64,000 bases of DNA from Gnetum montanum (lineage: Eukaryota; Streptophyta; Gnetopsida; Gnetales; Gnetaceae), in contig MNCI01002152.1 of NCBI GenBank assembly GCA_015680685.1, positions 1,344 to 65,343 on the forward strand, given 5' to 3'. The notes beneath the pieces were generated by a model. It searched no databases. It saw only the letters and a program-made list of their open reading frames with translations, and was not told the origin of the DNA. The translations under genes and the position numbers were made by a program. The first letter of the stretch is position 1; every line of letters begins with the position of its first letter. Positions 23,550-33,090 of this stretch are shown here, piece by piece.

Positions 23550-24050
23550 ATGGCCACTAAAAGAGGACAAGAAGGAGGACCTTCTCAAGGTGCAACTAAA
23601 CACCCAGGGGGAGGCAGAGGCCAAGGACCTCATGCAAAACATGCAGAGTAGGAGGCACAGCCATTCAACATCCATCAGGGAACTCCTGTCACTACACAAT
23701 CTAGCTAATCAAAAGTTGGAGAGGTTAGGGCCCGAGCCTATGAAGAGGAACAATGACTATTTGTGGCATGGCATGTCAAGGCTAATCAAGTGTTCCCGTA
23801 GCTTTCATGTCCATGGGAAGTGCCAACTCCATCAAACATTGGAATATCAACATGGATGGCTCATAATCTTTGAATAGAAGAGGAAAAACATTAGATGCTT
23901 ATTCAACAGTATCAATCTCAGAAGCCTAGCGTGCAAGAAAAAGGAAAGACATCCATGGAGGAGCCACCACCAGTCGGAACCCCATGAGTTCCACAAGTTT
24001 TGTCTTTTGTGTCTATGTCCAAATTTTTTTAGTCCTACATTGGAGCATGA
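23550..24050 (+). pseudogene. Element G downstream ORF, internally deleted
   Basis: ATG at 23550 gives MATKRGQEGGPSQGATKHPG, equivalent to the N-terminus of the element B downstream ORF (ATG 4570). After stops, at about 23815-23880, PWEVPTPSNIGISTWMAHNL corresponds to the C-terminal MWDVPILAHISDAPW of element B. The transposon-type domain and most of the coiled coil are missing, so only the two ends remain. Confidence 0.5.
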
Positions 24051-24120
24051 AACAATCCATGGTCATTCAATAATTTCATACCTATCCCCTATTTGTAATT
24101 GAATGAACTTATTCCTCACT

Positions 24121-24162
24121 TTCTTTGACTCAAGGATGAGTTGTTATTCAATCATGGGGGTA
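24121..24162 (+). other. Polypurine-type 3' boundary of element G
   Basis: CTCAAGGATGAGTTG followed by ATCATGGGGGTA ends directly at the 3' LTR start, as in elements B and H. Confidence 0.65.
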
Positions 24163-25045
24163 TGATGAATTGTGGTTTGTCAAGTCTTGATATTGGATCC
24201 TTGACATTAGACCCTTGACATTGGACCCTTGACATTAGATCCTTGATATCAGACCCTCGATATTGGACCCTTAATATAGGGTACATGATATCATAGCCTA
24301 GATAACGATATTGGATACACAATATCATGATTCCTGTGTAAGCCTATAAATGCACCTTTGGGTGCATAGGAAGGGAGGAAGTAGGTCAATATAGAAGTAG
24401 AGTATTTTTTTCATTTTTAGTTCATCTAAACTCTTTCCCTAATGCATGCCCATAGTGTGATGATTGTAATTGTACAAAACCTTTATTTGAGTGTGACATA
24501 CTTGGACATGTACATGACCAGTAATAAAGATCGAGATTACTCCATCATTACAGCATTCACTTAGTTTTAATTGCTTAATTTTTATTGTTATTTATTACTT
24601 TCTTAATTAATTTTTCTTTACCTTCCTTTACCTTCCTTGTTATTAAACGTGGAATGAGTATGACTTAATCACGAGCATTTAAGTATGACTACTTGGTAAC
24701 CCAGTAGTGTATCTAGGAGTGCTTAAGTAATATATGCTTGGTAATCCTAGAAGTATTACACGAGGTCCAAGATGTGTAAATATGATTAGGGATGGATGCT
24801 CATCGCACTTAGGCTAGCTTATATTCTCTTCTCCCACTTCCTCTTAGCTTAAAATAAAGTTATTTTCCATTGCCTCTTGGAGTAGCACTAGTTTAGGCCC
24901 ACATAATACACCTCACTCTAGACTAAACCATACGTGACAACGCAAATACTAGTCCAAGTGGGAAGACAACAAACTATGATCAACGTGTAACTATCTAGAT
25001 ACCATAACTAGCCCATCTACGAAGTTTGACTGGATCATGCATGAA
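24163..25045 (+). repeat. 3' LTR of element G, truncated at its end
   Basis: Starts TGATGAATTGTGG and parallels 19048-19890, then stops after GATCATGCATGA. The last 50 or so bases including CACTCATCA are missing. A TTTACCTTCC duplication occurs near 24612-24630. Confidence 0.8.
24188..24285 (+). repeat. 14-bp tandem repeat in U3, seven units
   Basis: Seven head-to-tail units on the pattern TGAYATTRGAYCCT, three more than in the 5' LTR. Confidence 0.8.
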
Positions 25046-25078
25046 GGCTTTACCTCCATGCATGATCACTAGTGTTTA
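25046..25078. other. Junction between element G and element A remnant
   Basis: A short unassigned stretch, AGGCTTTACCTCC then CATGCATGATC (an echo of the preceding LTR). It joins the broken G LTR to the palindrome and may be an assembly seam. Confidence 0.4.
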
Positions 25079-25222
25079 CCTCCATAGTCTTTTTCCTTTT
25101 TCTTCTCCTTGCCCTTATTGAAGGCTTGTTTAGTTCTTTTTTCTACAATTTTTAAGGATGTAGAAAATTTTTTCTTCACTAGGTTCAACACCTTTTCTAC
25201 ATTGGTTGAGTTGGTAACCATT
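25079..25222 (-). pseudogene. Element A gag N-terminus, stub
   Basis: ATG at 25222 on the minus strand gives MVTNSTNVEKVLNLVKKKF, continuing Lys-rich to the end of the arm. It stands in the same place relative to the LTR end as the gag start at 34948 (MITNNSFGTRRR). So the left LTR of element A is followed by a second copy of internal sequence instead of by flanking DNA. Confidence 0.5.
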
Positions 25223-25602
25223 TGGGACTACCAATGTTGGGGCCCTCTAGTTTTGTGATCTTGGGGGTTATGGGAAATGAAGGTATTCCTCAAAATAGGG
25301 TTTAGGTGCTTACTAGTCTTCTAGCATCACCAAGGCCTAGATACCTCCAAATNATGCTAGAAGACTAGTAAGCACCTAAACCCTATTTTGAGGAATACCT
25401 TCATTTCCCATAACCCCCAAGATCACAAAACTAGAGGGCCCCAACATTGGTAGTCCCAAATGGTTACCAACTCAACCAATGTAGAAAAGGTGTTGAACCT
25501 AGTGAAGAAAAAATTTTCTACATCCTTAAAAATTGTAGAAAAAAGAACTAAACAAGCCTTCAATAAGGGCAAGGAGAAGAAAAAGGAAAAAGACTATGGA
25601 GG
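25079..25602. repeat. Perfect inverted repeat around an N (probable assembly artefact)
   Basis: Arms 25079-25327 and 25354-25602 are 249 bases each and appear exactly complementary. The 26-base centre ends in N (25353), and a second N (25603) closes the right arm. The left arm holds the start of an element A gag and the end of its LTR; the open frame at 25460-25601 on the plus strand is merely the mirrored gag. Confidence 0.85.
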
Positions 25603-28008
25603 NAGATTCTACTTAGCTAGCCAAAATTTTTCAAGAATTTCAAACAGTAGAACTAATAAGAAAAATTTGACAATTTTTTAAGTTAGAGTTCTAAGGCAAT
25701 AACCTTAGAAAAATGAAGCTATTTCAAACAAGCCAAAGTATCAAAGACTCTCTAGATCCCCTAAACTTAAATTGTCAATTTCTATAAGACATTACTATTA
25801 AATTGGTCAAGATTTTTTTCTATAACATAAGCTCTTATCTGAAAAACCTTAATAAAGGTCTAATATTGTGCAAAATAGAGCTTTCAGAACACTCTAGAAA
25901 TTCCCAAAATTAAATGTCAAGCATATTACTATCTAAACCATTAGGTAAGTAACTAAAACAAAATGGAAATTAAGGTACTCATAGGATTAAAACCAAGAAG
26001 TTGAATTAATATCTTTATTAATCCATGATTTTACATTATTCAATGTTTCTTCTACCAACTTTCCCCCAACTTCACTCCCCTCCCCCCACCCCCCCTAAAA
26101 CTATATTCTCCTACTCTTGAAGTCCTTATCTAGTATCTTCATGGTAGTTACATTCATCATTGAAGGTTGAGGTAAGTATTAAATATCTAAAAATGTATTA
26201 ATAACTACCTTAATAAGTTATAAATTCTATAGGGAGTTATGAGAAAATCAAGCCATAGTTAGCAAGTGTCTTCTTAGCAATTACAACATTGCAAATATTA
26301 AGGAGATCTATTTATAACTTCCATGGGAGTTTATAACTTTCATTGAAAATTTTTAATTCCCAAAGAAATTAGAGTTATATTTATCAAGTGATTATAAATT
26401 CCCAAATTTTCAAATTTTAAACCTCTCTTTCTAAAATTACTAGTTGTCATTTGGATAAATCATAAGTTTTTGTTTGTGAAGACTTGTTTCTTTAAATATA
26501 ATTATTATTAAGGCCATGTGGCCTTAATATACATGGTTTCATATTTTGCATTCTTCACATTGGTGTTTGAGCTTCATGGTTGTCATGCCTACTACCATGC
26601 CATCTCCATCACATGTGGTTCTTGTGTGTTCTGTATCCCCTACTTCTACTCCTGAATCCTACTGTTGTAGTTTTGCAAGCATGGCACTCCTATTGGCATT
26701 GTCCTCTATCTCTACATTCATTATTCTACTTAGTGCTACTCTAAAATAACCATCTCCATCACAAACAAGAAATTTGTAGATTTAGACCCCACTCTAGTTC
26801 TCACCACGTCAATGCCCTGCTACTACATGACCCTTTGTGAGGTGAAACTTGTGCATGGATGGTTGAAGAGAAGCTTTCACTCAAATTTTTGGTGCTACTA
26901 TGGAGAAATTTTTGGTGAAAAATACCCTTTGCTTAGGGTTCTTCAACCTACACGTTTTTTGAAATATATGATAGCCATTGCTTTAGGGATTCTTTTGAGT
27001 TTGAATGTGGAGCCAAATTTCTGATGCCTATAGGTTTGCCATGCTCGTTTTTGCTCTAGAATGTCGATTTCATATAGATCTTCTTATCAATTGGAGGGCC
27101 TATCTACTTTTGCAAGTTTTTAAAATTTTATTTGCTTGCTGCACTTCATATTGCCATGGTTTTTTTTTTTGCAGCAAGGGTTTCTCTTCTAGAATAATGA
27201 TGAAATTTTTTCAAACAATTTTGTTGAATATTTCAACCACCGTTTAACAAAAATCTTGTTAATTTTGTTTACTTTATGTTAAAATCATGATCTTGTTTTG
27301 CCAAAATTCATCAAATGTTGTTGATCCTTTGAACTAGAAATTTTCCTCTTATTTTTTTTTTTTTGAAATTCATAACTCTACAACTTAAGTTTCTACCATC
27401 ATTTAGTAGCCACCATAGATTGAATACGACATTATGAATTTCAATGACCACAACATAATAATGGATCTTTACATAATGCAATTACTTGTTAGTTTTCCTA
27501 AGAAGTTCTTGCACAGTTTTAGGGAAAATGGATGAACAAGTTTATCCACTTTATTTTTTATCATTCTTTGAAACATCCAATTTACCACTAAAATTGAAAA
27601 TTATAAACTGATACAATGTAAGAACCAATGGTGATACAACTGGTAATACACTATCTTATAATTCCCAAATCATTTCAAAAATTTCACCTCAACCATTATA
27701 CATATTTTTACTAAGGAAAACCACAAATTTTTCATCCTTAACCTAGAAACATCTTACTAAGATTTCATTAATTCCATGCCTTTGAAATTATGAATACAAA
27801 CTCAAAATGTGTACACCTTGAATATAAAGAGTAATTTTCAAATTTCATTTCCTTTAACACCTTTCTTCATCATTATTTTAACTATTTTTATTTCAAATAA
27901 ATAATTTAACTTTTATCTTCCAACCACCATTGAAAAGCTAAATTTTGCAATTTAGTTCTCAACATTATCTCACAAAATCTACTCCATCAAAATGATGTAA
28001 ATGTGATA
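25235..28008 (-). repeat. 3' LTR of element A
   Basis: 2774 bp, including about 250 bp of the inverted artefact. 25235-25352 matches 34962-35083 and 26205-28008 matches 35588-37191 with many substitutions. The middle (25604-26200, with a C-rich CCCCTCCCCCCACCCCCCC stretch at about 26077) does not obviously match the other LTR. ORFs in it are incidental. Confidence 0.75.
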
Positions 28009-28034
28009 GCATTTCTTATCCCCCATTTTAAATT
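28009..28034 (-). other. Polypurine tract of element A
   Basis: In sense AAAATGGGGGATAAGAAATGC runs directly into the 3' LTR start, the expected place for plus-strand priming. Confidence 0.6.
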
Positions 28035-29407
28035 CCTTAAGGATTTAAGATGTTTAAGATCATTCACCAACTAAATCATCATCAAAACAAGAATTTATTG
28101 AACATTTTTACAAAAACATAACTCTTTGTGAGGATAATTTCCATCAAACTTAAGGTTTGATGGTATAAAAAACTTCAATCGTATAAAACTAAGAAACTAT
28201 ACAAACATAGCATTATACAAACTATTCTGTAGGTGGGAAAGGAATAGTTAAGGTTACTCTTTTAAGAATTATCATATTGCTAATTCTTTCAAATTCTATC
28301 TCTATGGTAATGAATGCTTTTCTTCCTTCATCTTACCTAGTTGAAGCTTCAACTTGGTTTGTTTCATCCTTGTCTTCAACGACTATCTTTTTCTCTTTCT
28401 CATCCAACTCTTTGGTTGTTGATACCAATTACTTCTATGTCTTGAGACATGAAAGCCTCTCCTTAAGAATCATATTGATTGGACTCTCCTTGGTATTTAG
28501 CTTTAGTTGTGCATTGATAAAAGCTACCCCAAACATTGGAACGTATTGAGCAATCACCAGTGAAGAAACTAAACTCATCCAAAAGCTAAAGTAAGAAAGG
28601 GTTTTTGCTAGATGCTCAATAGGCAATTGCCTTACAATAGGCTCTCATGACATGCTCTAGATAGCATCCTATAACATAGGGGATAAAAGGCCTTCTTACT
28701 ACCATCTCTCCAAGAACCATATTTCTACCTCACACTTAAACACATCACTTTCTTTTCTCACTCAAGTGTTGAATTGAGAGATGTTGTATTCCCAAGAAAT
28801 TCATATCTCTTTATATAGTGTAATATAAATTTGAAATTCCCTCTAATTCCAACAACCAACTTTTCCACTTAGCCAAAACTTATTTAATTTCCATCATTAT
28901 ATGGTTCACTAATTCAAATTCCACTATTTTGTTGTTAAAATTAATTTAACACTATGCAATTATCTAAACCACCACTCCCACTTACACACATCACAAGTAA
29001 TGATCAATTGAGATAGTATAAATTTAATATTTTAAACTAACACTTTGAATTTAATATTTAAACTAATACTCTAGTGTATACATATTTTATGATACCATAT
29101 ATACATGCTTAAACATATGTATATGATATAAATACATATTAAGATTAAATATTATATAACTAAGTATATATATATATATTAAGACTTACATAATAAAATT
29201 TGTTACTTATTACTATGTATGCTTAATATTATTATTGTTATTATTTAACTACTATATACATGTATATATTATTAATTAATATATATTTTAACTTACGGGT
29301 GGTTGCTCAAAGTAATGTTTTATGTGTAAAACATTATATGGAAGCCATAATTCCATTCCACTAGATGTGGACAACTTGCATGTGTCTTTTGATAATTGCT
29401 TCTTGAT
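28035..29407 (-). other. Element A 3' region downstream of integrase
   Basis: 28277-28626 keeps a partly open minus-strand frame (QLKLNTKESPINMILKERL, then a Glu/Lys-rich KELDEKEKKIVVEDKDE) that may be the remnant of a small coiled-coil protein; I do not recognise it. 28640-29290 is AT-rich, with a TATATATATATAT run at about 29167. Nothing else identified. Confidence 0.4.
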
Positions 29408-30300
29408 CTAAAATAGACCCAACCATCTTGCTCTAAATTTATTACATTTCTTCATATTCCATAATAACACTAGATCACCAACTTTAAAAGTCCTTTTCAT
29501 GGCCTTTCTATTGAACCATCTTTTAACTAGATAAGAATTTTCTAATAAATTATCCTTGGCTCTATCTATTTTAGCTTCCCTTCTAATAATCAAGGTCATG
29601 AAATTTCTATCTTTATTTATTTTTCCACTATACCTTTGTAGAAAATTAATGGCCAATCTTATAATCTTATTTATAACTCTTGCAAGCAATCTATAGACTA
29701 AGTTATAAGTTGACATTCCAAAAGCCTTTTTAAATTTAATATGATTGATTAATAACATAGATTGCAAATAATCAATCCACTTTCCTAGATTCTCCCCCAT
29801 CAACTTTTTTATGTAGAAAATAAGCTTTTTACTTGTATTCAACTAAACCATTTTCTTGAGGATAATAATTAGAGAAATAAAATAGAAAGATGGATTCCTT
29901 TGACATCCATGTTATAAACTCATATTAAAAAGCAAGTCCATTATCAAATACCAAAACTTTAGGCATACTAAAGAAACTTAGAAGTTGATCTTCTAGGAAC
30001 CTAATAATATCCAATGTTGAATAGTTTCTTAGAGCTTTTTCTTCTGACCATTTAGTAAACTAATTGACGATCATAAGAATAAACTTATGCCCAGCGTTTG
30101 AAGGAGTAATTGTACTGATGAAATCTAAACCCCATTTCTTAAATGATCTATCAAAAACTACTGGTTTTAAGGGAGCTTTGGCCTTTTTTATTCCTAGTCC
30201 ATGAATCTCACACTTGTAATATTTTTGAATTTTTGAACTTATATCTTGGTACATATTCAAACAATAAAAACCATAACAGAGCATATGTTACATAGTGGAC
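29408..30300 (-). pseudogene. Element A integrase
   Basis: The minus strand at 30290-30060 gives the zinc-binding end and start of the catalytic core (KKAKAPLKPVVFDRSFKKWG then LDFISTITPS, GHKFILMIVN), the usual W-G-(L/M)-D-F context of the first catalytic Asp. The frame breaks in the middle. 29842-29408 is the C-terminal part (GMSTYNLVYRLLAR, KVGDLVLLWNMKK), where family members have SPFELVYG and GDLVLLW. Integrase inserts element DNA into the genome. This copy has stops through the second and third catalytic regions and is dead. Confidence 0.8.
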
Positions 30301-31144
30301 TTAAGGGACTCATAAAATAAATTATAATGGTCATGGAATTATTCTAAAATAAGACTGATTTGATCATTATGAACACATTCCAACAAAACCCTTTGAAGTC
30401 CTTTCTATATAAGATTCCATCCTTAACCAAAAAATTGATTGCCTTTTTGAAGAAAGCTCTTTTCTTATTTGTAGTTAAATTATCTGAAACCTTTCTTATG
30501 TATACAAATTCTAGAATTTTATAATACTAATTTCTTTCATGAGATTTTAGCATACATATTTCATTCTCTCAAGCCATTAACTTGGCTAACCCCATTCCTT
30601 TAATAGTCTTGCATATCTCTAATGAAAATTTGAAACCTTAAAGATTTATTAGCCATTTCTCTCTTTTCGCTTCAATCTCATTTTGAGCCAAGAATTACTT
30701 AACTACAATTTTTGTTAGCATAATCTGAACCAATGGGTTTTCCAGGAAATATTTGAAATGCTGAAGTGCTTTAATGACTACAAATTCTTATTTCTCTTGA
30801 TCTAAATAATTTAATTTTGAACCTTTTAACTAATACCCAAAAAATCAAATTAGCTCATCTTGACCTTTGTATTTTTTAGTTAAAATAATAGTAATTGAAT
30901 CATTTGAGACAAAAGCATATAATCAGATATCTTCCTTCAATCTTGGTTTTACCAAGTATGAAGCTTCTTGAATAGCCCTTTCAATCTTAGCTAAATCTTT
31001 CTCTAATTCTAGTGTTTTCCTTACTATGATATCCTTCTTGAGCATATGAATCAAAGGCTTAGTAATTTTGGTGAATCTTGGGTTAAACTTCTTAACAAAA
31101 TTTATTTTTTCATAGAAATATGTAAGAGATGTTTTCTTTGTCAA
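30301..31144 (-). pseudogene. Element A RNase H (RT-linked)
   Basis: 31144-30923 encodes the RT thumb/connection (KINFVKKFNPRFTKITKPL, HMLKKD, EASYLVKPRL), and the following frame has the RNase H segment: ILTKKYKGQDELIWFFGY, then EFVVIKALQHFKYFLENP. It removes RNA from the RNA-DNA hybrid. Stops are frequent. It leads into an integrase linker by 30500. Confidence 0.7.
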
Positions 31145-31718
31145 ATGTTCAATATTTTGTACTACTCCAATTTGTCTGTCATCTATAGAAGTTCCTTCTT
31201 GACAAATTATGTGACCTAGAAAACTTCTAGACTTAATCCCAAAGATACATTTCTTAGGGTTTATGAAATACCATATTCACAACATTTGTCAAAAACATGT
31301 TGGAGGTGACTAATATGATCTTCCTTCTTTTTTGAATAAAATATGATATCATCTAAATAAACCACAATGAACTCACCTATCAGGTCTTTAAAATCTAAGT
31401 CCATTACTCTTTGGAAAGTAGCTCCAACATTTGATAATCTGAATTACATTCTTTTGTAAGAAAATGTCCCCTATTTAGTGATAAATGCTATTTTATATCT
31501 ATCACCCTTATCCATCCTATTACTTTGATCAATGTTTCATCAATTCTAAGGAGTGGATACTTATCTTTTTCAAAGGTTTCATTTAAATTTTTAAAATTCG
31601 CACAAAGCCTACTTTCACCATTCTTCTTCCTTCCTAGAACAACATTAGCAAGCCATGTCATGTATCGAACTGGGTATATGAGTTGGGCTTGTAATAACTT
31701 ATTAATCTGAACTTCCAT
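31145..31718 (-). pseudogene. Element A reverse transcriptase
   Basis: 31718-31488 is open: EVQINKLLQAQLIYPVRYMT, WLANVVLGRKKNGESRLCAN, FKNLNETFEKDKYPLLRIDE, the standard Ty3/gypsy RT N-terminus (V-x-V-x-K-K-N-G-x-x-R-x-C-x-D-(F/Y)-x-x-L-N). The Asp of the first motif is Asn. After a frame break, the catalytic motif is still readable at 31349-31360 as FIVVYLDDIIFYSKKK. The middle of the palm is damaged. It would copy element RNA into DNA. Confidence 0.85.
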
Positions 31719-32630
31719 AGTTGGTTCAAATGATGGATTAAATTTCCTTTACTTTTGCTTAACTATCTTACCACTAGATATTAAAGGAATTTTATGTGTC
31801 ATCACATTGGATTTGAAAGCTTTAAGATCATCATAATACTAAGTAAAATTTTCTAAATTATTCGTTAATAGTAATAACAAATTTTGCCCAAAAATTGAGT
31901 TATCTCCCTTTGTGACATTTAATATCTTTGTTATTTTGTAAGATCTGAGATTCACTACTTCATAAGCTTGATCAACAAAATTTTGTATATTTTTCCTTAT
32001 GAGATGATTTTTACTAAACTCATGTTCATAATCGATCACATTTTTAGGAATCCAGTTATACTTAGAACTTGACATTATCTTTGGTGTGATCTGACTTTCA
32101 AATTCTTGCTTATTCTTCATAAATCTAAGTACTTGATCATCATCTTCAAATACTTGTAAATGCTTTATGTTATTTGGTACTGATGGTTGATTTTCATTTT
32201 CAATTACTACTCCTTCATAACTTTCTATCCTTTTCTCATCTAATATTGTAGTTTCCTTAGTTGAATCATTTGCTATATAATAATAATGAAACTAATTCAA
32301 CATTTTGTAGACAAGATATTTATAAGGTTGCAAGAATGATCTTTTAACCTCACAATTTCCCTTGACTTGTTCACAAATCAATTTTGAATCTCCTTTTATG
32401 GTGATTACCTTGATTTCCATTTCCACTATCATTTTAATTCTAATACTCAAAGCTTCATATTCAACCTTCTTATTTGTGAAAGAAAAAAATAAATGAATTT
32501 CCTTAAATATTTTTGGAAAATTATCTTTTACTATAACTACTCCAACTCCTACACCTTTGGAGTTACAAGACCCATCAAAATATAATTCTCATTTTCTCTC
32601 ATCTTGAACTTCCTCTATTTCGAAGGTATA
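31719..32630 (-). pseudogene. Element A RNase H-like domain upstream of RT
   Basis: The minus strand at about 32600-32290 gives DGSCNSKGVGVGVVIVKD, then NKKVEYEALSIRIKM, VITIKGDSKLICEQVKGNCE, the D-G-S / E-Y-E-A / G-D-S pattern of plant 'archaeal-type' RNase H. It is followed by a linker (VPNNIKHLQVFEDDDQVLRF; 32120-31839 open) that leads into RT. In canonical gypsy elements RNase H follows RT; in Tat elements a second copy lies after the first. Here it lies between protease and RT. I recall similar predicted plant polyproteins, so the arrangement may be a known lineage. Confidence 0.7.
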
Positions 32631-33090
32631 AAATTCTTAAAGTGTGCAAAGTTTGGATTCATAAACTCTTGTTCCAAAAACTTTATTCTTTCCATTCGAT
32701 GTTATGTTTTCCATCATCAAAGGCTCACTATATATATATTTCCAAGGTATCCACATATGAGAATAATTTGTTGAAATGTAACCTAAGAGGTTCTTACTCC
32801 AACTTCTACTTAATAAAAGACTATGTGAATCTAGTATATATGCTACTTGAATAGTCACTTTTCTTGTTATACAGGGTTTAGAAGTAATTTCCAATAGAAC
32901 ATTTGGTAGTTAACCCACAATCTTTACTCTACTTTTATCTACTTGAACAATCTTCTTATTGGATTGTTCAAGAATCAAACCAATCTTTGTGCATATAGAC
33001 AATGGAATGATGATAGATGAAGCTCTAGAATTAACCTAGAATTGACCAAGAAATTGTGAAGATATTTATATTTTAATTTTATTTTCAAAA
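32631..33090 (-). pseudogene. Element A aspartic protease
   Basis: Minus strand at 33040-32637: VNSRASSIIIPLSICTKIGL at the active-site position (the catalytic D-S-G is N-S-R), then RKVTIQVAYI, SHSLLLSRSWSKNLLGYIST and NYSHMWIPWK. The L-L-x-S/G-R-x-W...G-Y-I-x-T-x-x-S-H-x-W-x-P segment is characteristic of a plant gypsy protease C-terminus. With Asp and Gly both lost it would be inactive. Confidence 0.7.

Larger units (their letters stand above)
19048..25045 (+). mobile_element. Element G: short gag-only family-1 retrotransposon
   Basis: Direct LTR repeats (19048-19940 and 24163-25045) flank about 4.2 kb. The internal order is primer site, gag, T-rich tract, spacer, shortened downstream ORF, purine-rich boundary. 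There is no recognisable protease, RT or integrase, so it is a terminal-repeat/gag derivative that would need help in trans. The 3' LTR lacks its last 50 or so bases, where an unrelated junction begins, so no target duplication can be checked. It cuts off element F on the left. Confidence 0.8.

Noticed and set aside
25460-25681. 73-codon Lys-rich plus-strand frame containing an N
   Set aside because: It is the mirrored copy of the element A gag start within the inverted artefact, and it runs through an N.
28277-28549. Possible small secreted or membrane protein on the plus strand
   Set aside because: The opposite strand has a Glu/Lys-rich frame in the sense of element A; the hydrophobic plus frame is its complement.
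29040-29290. AT-rich region as a possible matrix-attachment or replication origin
   Set aside because: Only base composition and a short TA run support it; it lies in the 3' region of a decayed retroelement.
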